A stretch of 64,000 nt of DNA, taken from positions 1-64,000 of the forward strand of contig JAJSPD010000102.1 of assembly GCA_021307315.1 (NCBI GenBank). Reading direction: 5' to 3'. Both the position numbers and the translations under genes were made by a program. Below, piece after piece: positions 22,608-33,646 of the stretch. Positions within the stretch are counted from its first letter, which is position 1; each line of letters starts with the position of its first letter. This DNA is from Bisporella sp. PMI_857 (lineage: Eukaryota > Ascomycota > Leotiomycetes > Helotiales > Helotiaceae). The notes under the pieces are model-generated. The model was not told the DNA's origin. It did no database searches and worked only from the letters and a program-made list of their open reading frames with translations.

Positions 22608-24041
22608 AGGTGGCGGACTTCGACTGTCGTAAGACTCCGAGCTATATGCCTCGCTGTCACTAAGTTCTCGATATCTCGATTTCTACTTTCGGCGCAATTC
22701 ACGCCCAATATTGTTCTAGGCCGTTCAATTGAGCCCTAAGCACCTTCTTATGTCGACACTCGTTAATTTCCTCTAGAGAAAAACTCTTGTAACTACATCG
22801 TGCTGAGGACTCCTGTGCGTCACTGACAAGTGTGCGATATGGCGAGCCACGGTGAACCAATACAGCTCGCAGCGATAGGCCATATCGATCGTCCTGAACT
22901 ATGGTATATTATGACCTATGAACTACTGCACACGATTGTGGGTTAACTGCTTCTAGTTTGGGAGATCTGTAAGAGCTGATAAACCTTATACTCAAGTATT
23001 GAATAGTACTTGAGAGCTATGACAACTGGCAAGGTATCTCGATTGCGACGTCAGAATGCATGTACCTGATCTTGGCAGTTCCAACAATCTTCACATGCAA
23101 ATCCAGCGTAAAGTGCGTCGCTTCTACGTCAGACCTATTTGCGTCGTACACAAATACCAGCCTTTTTCATACGTAAACCGTGCGCTCGGGCCAATTGAAT
23201 TGTAAGCATTGTTTTTCTAAATTATGAAAGTTGCTCTGTTTGGCGACCAAAATAGGTCACAGAGGGGAAACGCAAAATTCAGACCGCTATGCAAAGGTTC
23301 CTTTGAAGAGGAAAAGTTGCTGACTTTCATCTCAGATCTTTTAACAACGCTACGTCTTCTTCGAAAGTGATTCTGATATCATCCCATTGGAACAGGACAC
23401 CACATCTGTGCCCACTAGTTCCAACCACGACAGCCAATCTTGTTGCTAATCGGGACAAGTACAACTGACGACATCCCCATTCTCAGCTTCTCGCGCTTCA
23501 CAACTGCCTTCAACATGTCCTTCGTAAGTGTTGGAAACTCCTCTCATCTGCTTCGACAATTTCTTGGTCTTGGATAATGAACTAGAACAGCGCATTCCCA
23601 AGATAACATTAACCACCCATGAGGTACAGTAATTCATAGTACGTCCCACACAACGAAGATCAATCGTTCGTCAACATCAACCTGTTTTAGCGCTTCAGAA
23701 ACAGGATTATAATGCATAAGCAGTTGACAATATTCATCGAATAATCGGGGCTCGTTCGGTTGCAGGTGGAACATCATCCTATAATTTAGTAATCATATGC
23801 TGCCAAGTCTCGTTGGAATCTGCTGTGAAGGTGAAGATCGAAAAAATGGCATTGAAACTTAGTGCATCCAACCGCCTCCTAACCTTTCATTCGACCGTAA
23901 CTCTCTAGCTTCCCACAAGGCGAAGGTCGGCGAAGCACAAACCACTCCAACCCCTTAAAGTATCAAATCCACAACAAATCCAACCCGTAATGCAGAAAAC
24001 TTATCACATTCCATCCTTCGCTTTAAACCATCGAAGCAGTG
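22608..24041. other. Intergenic stretch, no gene called
   Basis: Nothing is recognisable by sequence. A start-like ATG followed at once by a strong donor (ATGTCCTTCGTAAGT, about 23514) and an acceptor before an open stretch (about 23590-23622) could be the first exons of a small gene, but I could not extend it. Confidence 0.35.
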
Positions 24042-24640
24042 ATGTCCAACTCGTGCAACGATCTTACATCCATCTCTATGAGCCTACACATACAACAGCC
24101 CATGACTAACATGACTACAAGCAGCTCCCTTTCCTCAACACACATTAATCCGAACAGCTCCCACCCAAGACACCGCTTCAGACCTAAACTCGGCACACGC
24201 AAATCGGGTGACACAAACGTTGTCTCTCGCGACGACCCTCACATCGAAATTCAAGAAGGTGAAGAGGCTTTTGACTATGATGACGCCAGGGCAATGAGTC
24301 CGCGTCGAAGCAGTGAGGATCTAGAGAAGATGGGCCAGGACACAAAAGATAAATTGTCACAGTCGGTTCACCTTATTTTCCAGCTTTGCCTATAATATTA
24401 TTTCAACATATGCTACAACGCAGCTACGCTCACGAAGAACTCTATGACAGGCACGCAAAAAATCTTCAAGAATCCTTTCTTAAGATATCCGACCGACTTG
24501 AGGCAGTCAAGAAGGAACACGACAAGCTAGATAGCAATAATAAATTCCTCCGGAAGTACATCGCCGATCTATCGTCAACATTGAGAGTCCCGGCGGTGGG
24601 GCAAGTATCTGGAAGAAGTGGAAGGAACCCGGTCACGTAA
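24042..24640 (+). CDS. SCOC-like short coiled-coil protein (DUF2205)
   Basis: SCOC proteins are small Golgi/endosome-associated coiled-coil proteins linked to vesicle traffic and autophagy in animals; fungal members are little studied. Exon 1 starts at ATG 24042 (the frame opens one codon earlier with GTG) and encodes a disordered Ser/Thr-rich region followed by FDYDDARAMSPRRSSEDLEK, typical of fungal members. The second block (24424-24640, frame beginning near CTACGCTCACG) encodes the coiled coil: NLQESFLKISDRLEAVKKEH then DKLDSNNKFLRKYIADLSST, with the Asn/Lys heptad pattern of the SCOC helix. The blocks are in different frames, so an intron lies between about 24355 and 24423. The acceptor AACGCAG fits; the donor is weak (GTCACA at 24356 gives the right phase, GTTCAC at 24366 does not). 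The joint is therefore provisional. Confidence 0.7.
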
Positions 24641-25630
24641 AGAATTAACTAGGTGAGAACAAGATAATCGAGGCTGCATTAATACGGCGTGAATTCAACC
24701 TGGGACTGCCTGGAAGTTCTATCATCGTTATGTCTCTATTAAAATATAAGACTGTAACTCATTGACTGACTTCACTATTATGGCGATAGCCAGCGGTAGT
24801 GATACGATGGATTGATGGAGGTTCATGTCTACGTTCCCAGTCCGCAAGTAAGTTGTCCCAGATTGCTCAATTACTTAACAATACAGTTCTGACTGGAACA
24901 TCTAGTGTAAGCAGCGACCGCCATAATGGAAAGACTTTCAGTGGTCCTACTAAAGCTTTTCGTCAAAACCACAGGGGCAGTGGCCGTAATGACAAGAAGC
25001 AGTATAGCCAGGTATGGTGCCGTACTTCGGCTGGATGTTGTACGGCTAGGATGGGTCTAAAATCTTAAAGACTAAGGAGCCGACGACATTGCCTAGTGCA
25101 AGAGAGGAGTGCTTTCGAAGATGGACGCTACTATGATCGCAAGCTATATTAGTCAGCCTACAGCGGGCCTTCTGTAATCGCACGAAATTGCAATTCTTTC
25201 TACGGCGCATGTGCTATGAGCAAGGCTACCAATATCTGTGAGACTCCCGATGGACGCGCAACCGTTGCTGTAGAATCGATGAGGCGGCCAGCACCGTATT
25301 GGTAGAAAAATATACCGGCTTAATAGGCACTAGCACTAAAGCAAATACTACCGCAGTTCATTCTTTCGTGCTATATCATACCAGGGGATGAGGAATGCTC
25401 GTCGGGTAAAACAGACTGGAGCGATAACGCGATTTCATCTAGACCGGAAGCACCTTGAGAAGCGGTATTACTGTGGTTGAGGTCGTTGGAGAATCTGAGC
25501 AAGTTGATCTCCTGCGAAGGGAACTTGAGATCTGCCTCGTTTTCTCGTAAAGAGCATTTCTTGGTTTCGTTTATACCCCATGTCGCCATCCATATAACCC
25601 TTCGGCAGAAAACGTTTCTCAAGTCTTTGA
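24641..25630. other. Intergenic stretch, nothing recognised
   Basis: A plus-strand frame at 24799-25068 (89 codons) and a minus-strand frame at 25371-25811 that runs through the hairpin have no recognisable domain. I call no gene. Confidence 0.35.
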
Positions 25631-25745
25631 ACGGGTTACAGTTGGGCCAGGGTAGAAAAATCTTGGCCCAGGGTAGAGCGTTTCTTGCCAAGGAATTTTC
25701 TACCCTGGGCCAAGATTTTTCTACCCTGGCCCAACTGTAACCCCG
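25631..25745. repeat. Long hairpin: near-perfect inverted repeat
   Basis: Two arms of about 48 bases face each other around a loop of roughly 17 bases. The left arm starts ACGGGTTACAGTTGGGCCAG at 25631; the right arm ends with the reverse complement at 25745. The only difference I see is one extra C/G in the outer end (ACGGGTTAC versus ACGGGGTTAC). Within each arm GGCCAGGGTAGAAAAAT and GGCCCAGGGTAGA form a further direct repeat. It looks like a small foldback element or miniature transposon; a transcript would form a strong double-stranded stem. Confidence 0.85.
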
Positions 25746-27060
25746 TTTTTGAAGATTCGTGGCGTATTTCAACTCGGTAGGGATGAACATGAGACGAATT
25801 AGATATTGCAAGATCTAGAGAGGCTTACGCCACTGGGAGATACTGCTAATATGCAGGTCAGATGATCTATAGACTTCCGTGATAGTAAAACCGTCTAGAG
25901 AGATCTCGCACTGTTAGTCTTACTCGTTTAATAATATTCAGCAGTCCCAGAACACAGGTTTGTGGGCTATCATCTAAAGCACTACTGAGTATATCGTGAG
26001 TGCTATCGTGGATATAGCGAGCTGAAGTGAGATGTCCGCATCGTCGTAGGAACGAATTTCAAATGGTTTAAATACTCAGTCAGCGAGCCCCCAAACAAAC
26101 ATTAGGTCAGCGGAAGTGACGGAGGCTTAAACATTTGTTTAGGAATTCATAATATCCCCTATCCGCCAAGCAATCAATACCAGCAGCTGAGTGCCCATTA
26201 AGAGTCTCTTAAAACGCACGACAACTCAGGAATAAGACACAGTATGGTCTAGAATTTAACCTGACAATATCCCCCAGTTCCCAGAACTGTCCATCACTCC
26301 GAAAGCATCTATTGGGCCGCAAGCTCTTCCGGGATTGTTCTATATTCAAGATGCGCCACACGGTCTTGCCTTTTAGAGGCGCATTCCATGGACACCAGGA
26401 AAATGCGCCGCTGCGGTCGGCATCAGGAAGAGGTAGCACCAGTCATGGAACGACAACCTCCAGAATCGTCCTTCCATAACCGAACTAAAGTCACGATCCA
26501 GGGGAATTACGCTACGAAATCCATAATGTTTTACGCAGCGAGAGCGGTAGCAGGTATTAAGGCTCACTAAACATAAAGGCGATATTTCCACACGATGTCC
26601 ATTTCCCTCCTACCACTGATCGCATTCCTCTTGGACATTAGCATTCCGCAGTTGATTTCGCTTGACCTGCGTAATCACCAGTTCTCTCCATCTATAAATA
26701 CAATCGCACCCTTGTAGCGTCTCGATTCTGCTTCTCTACGCCTTCCACTCAGTAAACCGAAAACCATAGATAATACAGCGAGACACAGGAAGCGACTATT
26801 AATATCAAGGTTGAGCGTTTATAGGAAATTCCGCTTGCCCCCTTTCCTCTGCCAACGTAAGTTGCGTTCTCTATGCTTGTACCCATCTTAGTTCCATCCT
26901 TTGCTAACCTTCATCTTTGTAATAGTTTACCCCTCCCTGGAAGTTCTGTTGCTTGATTTCCCTGCGAAGGAATCATCGTTTTCACGCATACACTTTTGTT
27001 GGCTTTCGCTAGTTCAAGTTGCCGCTGCTTAACAGGGTCCTGCCACCAGAATTTGACCTA
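25746..27060. other. Intergenic stretch with the cyclase promoter
   Basis: No gene up to the cyclase. A TATA-like box (TCTATAAATA) lies at 26691-26700, 360 bases before the cyclase ATG. Downstream, GTAAGT at about 26857 and a pyrimidine-rich acceptor CTTTCGCTAG at about 27003-27012 could delimit an intron in the 5' leader. Confidence 0.45.
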
Positions 27061-28032
27061 ATGGAGCTCTCTCTCCCCTGCAAAGAGGAGTATGCCAACA
27101 TCTTATCGACGTTCCTCGGAGGGATTAATTTTTCGATGCCCATGACTACACCCGACCTTTCCCTCGAGCAGCCAGTTATATCACACTTCGAGTCGCAGCC
27201 TTGGGATGCGGTGCTTATTCGCAAGGCGACTCAAAAAGCAAAATGGGCATCCACGGGGTTAGGAATGGTATATCCATACGTCACCAATGATGCCAAGGTC
27301 ATGTACGGTATTTTCAGCACCTACATGTTCTTGATTGACGACAGTGATAGCGAACTGGATGTGGAATTTCGAGAATTCGAGAAAAAGCTGGTACGAGGGG
27401 AGCCACAGGAGTCACCAGTTCTTGAGTCGCTACTTAAATTCTTAGACGATATGGGAACGTGCTTCGGACCGTACTCGAGAGCCATGATCTCCAAGTCGAT
27501 GGTGGAATTTGTCACCGGGCGCGTCTTGGAAAATCGTTACAACGGAGTGATGGTGCCTCCTGTTGGCGCTCTCAGCTTCCCTCAATACCTCCGCCAAAAA
27601 GCTGGGATCGCCGAGCCTTATGCACACTTTGCTTTCCCTCAGCATCTTTATCCAGAGGAATCCTACTTGGAGCAGTATCTCCCGATAATCCCTGACATCT
27701 GCGACTTTGTCAGTTATACTAATGATATCCTCTCTTTCTATAAAGAGTCTATGACGTCAGATGAGACGCTGAACTATATCTGTAACTTGTCTAGAGTCCA
27801 TCGTATAAGCGTCTCGGCATCTCTGCGATTGACCTGTGACAAGGTGGTTCAGAGTGTGAATACTATTCGTACTGTTCTCTCCCACCACCCTCCAATGCTT
27901 GACTCAACCGAGCAGTTCATGCAGGCATATGTGGCTTGGTATATAAATCAGGCCCGTTATAAGCTTGCCGATATGGATATTCGTTCTTTGGATGGTAGAA
28001 AAATAGATCCGATAGAGATGACAAGGAGATAG
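27061..28032 (+). CDS. Sesquiterpene cyclase, trichodiene synthase family
   Basis: Class I terpene cyclases of this family ionise farnesyl diphosphate and cyclise it to a sesquiterpene in the cytosol. The 323-residue product matches the family from end to end: the Asp-rich motif FLIDDSDSE at residues 91-98, where Mg2+ binds; the NSE triad NDILSFYKE at 221-229, fully conserved; and the Arg-Tyr pair QARYKLADM at 298-306, which contacts diphosphate. The fifth residue of the Asp-rich motif is Ser, where trichodiene synthase has Asp (DDSKD). The frame is open upstream to 27013, but the first in-frame ATG is 27061, and the distance from it to DDSDS fits the family. No intron is needed. It is intact. 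No P450, acetyltransferase or transporter sits next to it, so it looks like an orphan cyclase. The product cannot be predicted; trichodiene is not implied. Confidence 0.92.
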   Translation: MELSLPCKEEYANILSTFLGGINFSMPMTTPDLSLEQPVISHFESQPWDAVLIRKATQKAKWASTGLGMVYPYVTNDAKVMYGIFSTYMFLIDDSDSELDVEFREFEKKLVRGEPQESPVLESLLKFLDDMGTCFGPYSRAMISKSMVEFVTGRVLENRYNGVMVPPVGALSFPQYLRQKAGIAEPYAHFAFPQHLYPEESYLEQYLPIIPDICDFVSYTNDILSFYKESMTSDETLNYICNLSRVHRISVSASLRLTCDKVVQSVNTIRTVLSHHPPMLDSTEQFMQAYVAWYINQARYKLADMDIRSLDGRKIDPIEMTRR

Positions 28033-29506
28033 AAAGGAGAGGTGGACGAGGAATTTTTCTTTGTCTGCCTTCTAGGTTATATTATCAGGTGATCGATTTA
28101 TTCATGCCCAGTTTTAGCAGTCCATCGTAAGACTGCTATGCCAACGTTGCCCAGCTTTGGCCCCAGGTCATCAAACAATGTGACCAGCAACCTCCGTTGT
28201 TGGGGGGTCGGGATCCTATCTACGTATATGTACATATCAGTATCAAGGACTGCTTCACTTGAATCATTTATTTTCGTGGCTCATTAGCAGCTGCATCTGC
28301 CGTCTTTATGGCAATATGCCTTTAGTCTCCCCTCCCTACTGCTGAACATTCATTCAACTCCCTCCATCGATGAATCCTCGGATTTATTAACTTCTTTCGA
28401 ACCCATCATATTAGTTTCCTCAAGGTGAAATTATATCAACAACGGCGCGGACAAACCGAATCCAATGAGGTGACTGAAGCAAGCCTGTATATGTTGCAAC
28501 ATGCGATTCTATATGGCCACTATTGCGACGTTGTGTAGGAGCCCGGCTTAGACGTGGTATGCCTGCCGTGCCATAGTAATGCTGTAGAGGTATGCTAGAC
28601 ATTTTGCCGAAATACCAGCCGGAGAGCAAATCAGGGGCTCTACCAGGGGTGAAGAACTCGAGGGCGAAGAACTCAAAAACATCAATTCGTTGCTGCGCTG
28701 ACTCTTCTCTTGAGAAATTTTGCTTGCTGGGTTGCCGTGATAAGCAATGTCTTCTAAATAGTGAGTGTATGAGATCACCTCACAAATTGATCCGTAAAAT
28801 ATGCCTACTATAGCACACATTCGACTACTTTGAAGAAGTTCAGGCTCAACTTCACAACGTCCACAATATCGGTTCTCGGGTAAGTTATGGCCGTCACTCT
28901 CTTGTGAACTATATAATGGAGCCCGACGACTTTCTTCGAAAAGACTAGTTGCGCGCTTTCCTACAAGCAATGCCGGTGTCATCAACAAGATCAAAGAGCT
29001 TCCATTCTGAGGCACGAAGATCAGTCTCAGAGCCTGAATCAACAACGTACTCGACAATGGACCATTTCTCCCGCCTACGAACTAGGCAGACTCACTTCCA
29101 CACTAACATTAAGGTCCAACTCTAACTGTTGCAGGCCACAATTGAGGTGGGCCACCATATCTGGAACCATCTATTAGAATCCCGTTTTCTAGACTTACCA
29201 ACTAGGCACATTGCTATAATATTATTTAACAAACTGTCAGAACGGATGTAAATAAGGTCACGTGACCACTGGTACAGTTGAGTTGTCGGTCCTTTCAGGA
29301 CCTACAACCTCTTCGCAATACCGTAGCTTACAAGAATCAAGGAACCATAATCATGCCAGCAAGAGCGTAGTCTATAGCTACTACGCCTTTTGCTATGTGA
29401 TAGGTATCCGACACAAACTTATTATAATAAATCGGTCCAAATTTCATTACTACTATATTGAAGAGAAAAAAATAACTTTATAGATTTCTATTAACGGGTA
29501 AATTGC
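28033..29506. other. Intergenic stretch, no gene called
   Basis: A minus-strand frame at 28548-29057 (169 codons) starts only from a non-ATG codon and has no recognisable domain. A short plus-strand frame lies opposite. I see no other feature. Confidence 0.35.
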
Positions 29507-32335
29507 TTAAATTATAGTAATATTGCTCTTAAACTTTATCACAGGCAAATCTTTGATCATATCTTGCGAGCTTTTATACTTTCCCATTGCCCATTCCTCG
29601 ATATTTAAAACCAAATTCCCAATTCTCTCCCAGCGCCTTTCAACCCTATCCACTTGTCTCAAAATTAAAAACCTCGCCCTTCCATCCCATACAAATGGCA
29701 CCGTGCTTGCAAATATCAGTACTGTTACCATATCGCCAGACTTGTGACCTCTCGTCATTTCTTCCTCCGTGAATGGAGTCGAAAAGTGCAGAGTTGCAAG
29801 TTTACCCATCAAGCGTTTCCATTCCCAGTCATTATTCGAGTACATCAAGTGCATGTGTTTCAACACCAATGGTTCTTGTATTGTTAACAGCCACTTCTTG
29901 CTGTGATCAGCGAAGCCCTCAATCGATACAGATCCATAGAGAAGAGTTGAGTCCTTTCCATCCTCAGAGTGGAGGATCATCTCAGCAGACCAGATGCGAT
30001 TGATGCTCTTGACCCATTCAGTCTTCATCATCGCCGTGAAGAAGTCAATGTGGAAGTTATCGCCACCAGAGTCGTCTTCTTCAACCTCACGTGGTTCGTT
30101 GTAATCGTTATTGTCGCCATTGAAATCCACACGACCTTCCCATCCAATCCAGCTCCAGGATGGGAATTGAGATCTACGGAGGCAATTCGCAACGAAGAGT
30201 TCTGACATAGCTTCGATAGGTTTTCCAAGATGGAACCAGATTGATATTGAGAGGGCAAATGTGTGTTGTAGCCCGGGTTGATCATCTGCAAATGGACCAG
30301 CCCAGACAGGAATTCCAAGCATCAAATACACGCCATCTTTCTTGGAAATACTTGAGGATACTCCGAGGAAAGCATTCAAGGAATCCCCAGGATCTGTAAG
30401 ATTTCTCGATGTATAACCCCGAATATTTCCATTTATGGTTTCGATCTCCTTGGTCAGGCTGTTTGTATCCTCAGATTGGAATCCGTATTGAAGCTCTGGA
30501 ACCCGATACATATCACCGCGAAAGATGCCCGACAGCATGTAATCTGCAAAGTGGTAGTATTTGCCGCTTTTGGACGGTAAATGCAGACTTAGAAGTGGAA
30601 GTCTTATTGACTTATTCACAGCCATGCCACGACATCCCTAGTACATTTGCTCTCTAGTGAACACTAGGCATCGATTTGAGAGAACGCCTTCCTGATATGT
30701 CCATCCACGAGTTGCCCACCATGACTTTCGAATTGTCACTCTGGGCTCTTGCATGGTGGAAACAAGTACGGTCTTCCCTAGAATCAACCCTGGAGGTAAT
30801 GAGCGTTCTGGTTTTTGAGGATTAGTAACGTAATGGGTTGTGTCAGCAGGCGGAAGTGGCTTGTCATCAGCAATAGGTATCCCAGCTTTCTTTGCAGCTT
30901 GTCTTTGCAGATACAGAATTAACTCAGGCAGCGTAATACTAATGCGACGAGATAGTTTCTGTTGCTTTTCCATATATTCATCGACAGGTGTGTTGTAGAG
31001 CTCGGCGATGCTTTCATGGAAATCAAGATGGTCCTGTGGAATTCCGTACTTCTTGGCTCGTGCTCGACTGTTGCTCTGGCTCATAAGCTCATCCAGGTCA
31101 AGTTGCATCGTGGTTCCCTTCAAACCGTGTCAGTAGGTGTCAAGCCATATCGAGTGACCTTCTGCCTCGACCTCGTATTCCGTCTCGGGGACATTGAGAA
31201 GCCCAAGGTATGCATCTCCGCTGCGGCTTGACTGAACTGACTTTCCCTTAGAAACACCCAGTTCAACTCTATGCTAAGATGCTCGTGGTGTCTTCCCAAC
31301 ACCAAGCAATCCCGTTCGAGCATCTCCTGCTACATTCACAATAGTGAACTCTGCACCTTCATAGATCGCATCCATTGTAGAGACTAGAAACATCTTCTCC
31401 TCCACATCTGACTGATTGATGCAGACCCGATTAGCCTAGAGATACTTCTACCTAAGCATCCTAGTTGCAGCAACAGCATCCCTTACAGTCTGTGGCCATT
31501 TCTCTGTTGATGGGCCCCACACATGGCTCAGTGCGACGTATTTCTCACTCCATGACAGTTCCTCGACTCTAATTGGGCTTTCGAGGCAATTAATAGCCCT
31601 GAATCCACGAAGTGTTGCCCCACTGGCTTTCTAGGGATACAATATAGTTTGTGTGGTTTCCGACAAGTATATAGCCAGTAGTCAGCCTGCACGATATCGA
31701 CTTTTGGTCTCAGTTCCTTGGGCACAACAAGTCGCATGCCATCTTCTTCCCTCGGGTCTTTCGTTAGTCGATAAATAGATCCTTTCTGGGGTAGTCCCGC
31801 CTCCAACCAGCGAAGCGGCACTCCAGTTCGAGGAATCCCTTCAGCCTCTGGCACAACAGCCAGAAAGACATTATATTCCAGATTATCCCAAGGTCGATTA
31901 ATCCATCTGCCCCTTACATTCTTCCTTGGTGCCTCGAACAAGGTAGTTTTGCTGCTGCAAATTACCAGTAACTTGTACGTCCCTCTGTTTGGATCATCAG
32001 CATGCTCCTTCAAAAAGTCACATAATTTGCAACTACGCTGCTCTGAGACGGCTACTAAGAGAAGTAACAAAATAGAAGTCGCGTAGGTAGGTAGGACCAT
32101 ATTTCGAGCGACATGTGACGAGTCTGCGAGTGTTGCTGCCGCGGCGGGCTTGCTCATAGTGTGTGTTAGCCCTTGCGAAAGCAGTCTCGAGTTCTAATGT
32201 TGAGCAATCGTTGCATAGTGTTGGCGGTCTAATATTGAAGGTCTGCGAAGAACCTCCAGCTGGGAAGGTAGGGGGAGTGTTAAAGTTAAAGTTGAAAATG
32301 AAAGGCTGGTCCGAGGGAAGGGATCCGAATGACAT
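29507..32335 (-). pseudogene. Degraded HET-domain gene
   Basis: Consecutive minus-strand blocks encode one HET protein of about 900 residues in natural order. The leader (TLELETAFARANTHYEQARR, CKLCDFLKEH) comes first. The HET core is VALSHVWGPSTEKWPQTVRD, KYL-ANRVCINQ and MDAIYEGAEFTIVNVAG. RKSWWATRGWTYQEGVLSNR and FPSWSWIGWEGRVDF follow. Breaks seen: a frameshift near 32055, another near 31625, two TAG codons near 31432-31442 within the HET core, a TAG near 31268, further disruption near 31130, and TAG at 30638-30640 just before the conserved CRGMA. The last 372 codons (29507-30625) remain open. With at least six lesions this gene is dead. It lies about 1 kb upstream of the bacterial-type cassette on the opposite strand. 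Confidence 0.88.
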
Positions 32336-33325
32336 TGTCTATAGTTTGATTCGAGGTGGCGATGGGTTGACTGAGTTCGTGATAGACGATTGAACCTACT
32401 CTGATGTGAGCACCTATTAAATGGAGGGGAAGCAGGATTGTGATGATAAGTTGGAACTGGAGAAAGGCAGAGATTTACTGAGGTCCGTATCCCGCAGTTG
32501 GGTTCAGCCCCAACTCCCTGAAGGGATATACTTAGAAATACCTGCAGTAAATGCCGATCTTGCCCAACAATGTTTTCTTCCAAGCTTGACAGAGTAACGC
32601 AGAGTCTCGGAATTTTGAAGCACAGAAGCAGTAAAGATAAGATTAGTGTCACTAGAGCCTTCAATGTATCTCTATTGCACCGGCCAACCGACCCTTGCCA
32701 TGCAAGCCAAGTCATATTCAATAACTGCTTCCCCGTTGCCGCCGGGCGAAAGCTCCCTTCTCTCTGCGACATGCTACAAAAAGCCATTCCAGTCCTTTTG
32801 ATCACATGACCAAATAGCCTAAACCCACAAGCTCATCCATCAAGCGTCATCAGCAGGGCCAAACTATTGGCTCTGACTCTCGCTATTGCACGACTATGAG
32901 GCTTAATCCGCGTTCCTGTCCACCCCCGTCGATTCCCAGGCTATAATTGGAAAGAGGCAGGGGAGCTGGATGGGATACCCGGGTTCAGGCCAAGGGCTTC
33001 TGTATTCGCTTATTATTTCCCAATGCTCTGAGATGCTCCTGTGAATTGAACTTCTGCCTAAGGATTGCTGTCAGCTTTGATGGAACATTCTAGCAATCCG
33101 GCTCTGAATTGTATCCACCGTTATATTTTCCTAGATACTCATTCTACTCCTCTGAATATTGCTGTCATTCTATCGACTCTGGGTATCCCTCCCTCCGATA
33201 CTACCGTAAACAATTCGACTCAGGGTATATCTTTCACTGGCAAGTCGTGATCTGCGAAGATAGCACTTCAACAACCTACTTATGATGATACAGGCTTCGA
33301 CGACGCTCGTCTTTACCCTGAACCT
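32336..33325. other. Stretch upstream of the bacterial-type cassette
   Basis: No gene is visible. The two similar stretches TCGACTCTGGGTATCCCTCC (33173) and TCGACTCAGGGTATATC (about 33218) form a short imperfect direct repeat. The frame of the MazG-like gene stays open for about 26 codons upstream of its ATG, back to a TGA near 33249, without another ATG. Confidence 0.4.
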
Positions 33326-33646
33326 ATGGTTAGCAAGGCAGTCCACGACACCCTCGCGGCATTCGTTGCTGAACGCGATTGGGCGCAGTTCCACACTCCA
33401 GAGAACCTCGCCAAAAGCATTGCGATCGAAGCTGGCGAACTACTCGAGTGCTTTCAGTGGGGCGCTAACGCTGACCCGAAGCGTGTACGCGAAGAACTTG
33501 CAGATGTACTGACCTACTGTCTGTTTCTCGCTGATCGCATCGGAGCCGATCCTGAACAGATTGTGCTGGAGAAGCTCGAAGTCACGCGCAAGAAGTATCC
33601 CGTTGACAAGGCCCGAGGAAGCAGTAAAAAGTATGATGTACTCTAA
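33326..33646 (+). CDS. MazG-like nucleotide pyrophosphohydrolase, bacterial type
   Basis: All-alpha MazG-type enzymes hydrolyse (d)NTPs to the monophosphate and pyrophosphate. The 106-residue product starts at a true ATG and keeps the metal-binding pattern ExxE...ExxD: E35 and E38 in IEAGELLECFQW, E57 and D60 in REELADVLTYCL. The amino-terminal FVAERDWAQFHTPENLAKSI and carboxy-terminal KKYPVDKARGSSKKYD are as in short bacterial members, where this gene commonly precedes a DUF2075 gene. There are no introns. Its stop lies inside the next gene, a 14-base overlap that is a bacterial operon trait. I know this form from bacteria, especially actinobacteria, and not from fungi, so horizontal transfer is inferred. 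Expression in the fungus is unknown; the ATG context (ACCTATGG) is only moderate. Confidence 0.92.
   Translation: MVSKAVHDTLAAFVAERDWAQFHTPENLAKSIAIEAGELLECFQWGANADPKRVREELADVLTYCLFLADRIGADPEQIVLEKLEVTRKKYPVDKARGSSKKYDVL

Noticed and set aside
28548..29057. Minus-strand 169-codon frame
   Set aside because: It has no ATG start and no recognisable domain or splice structure.
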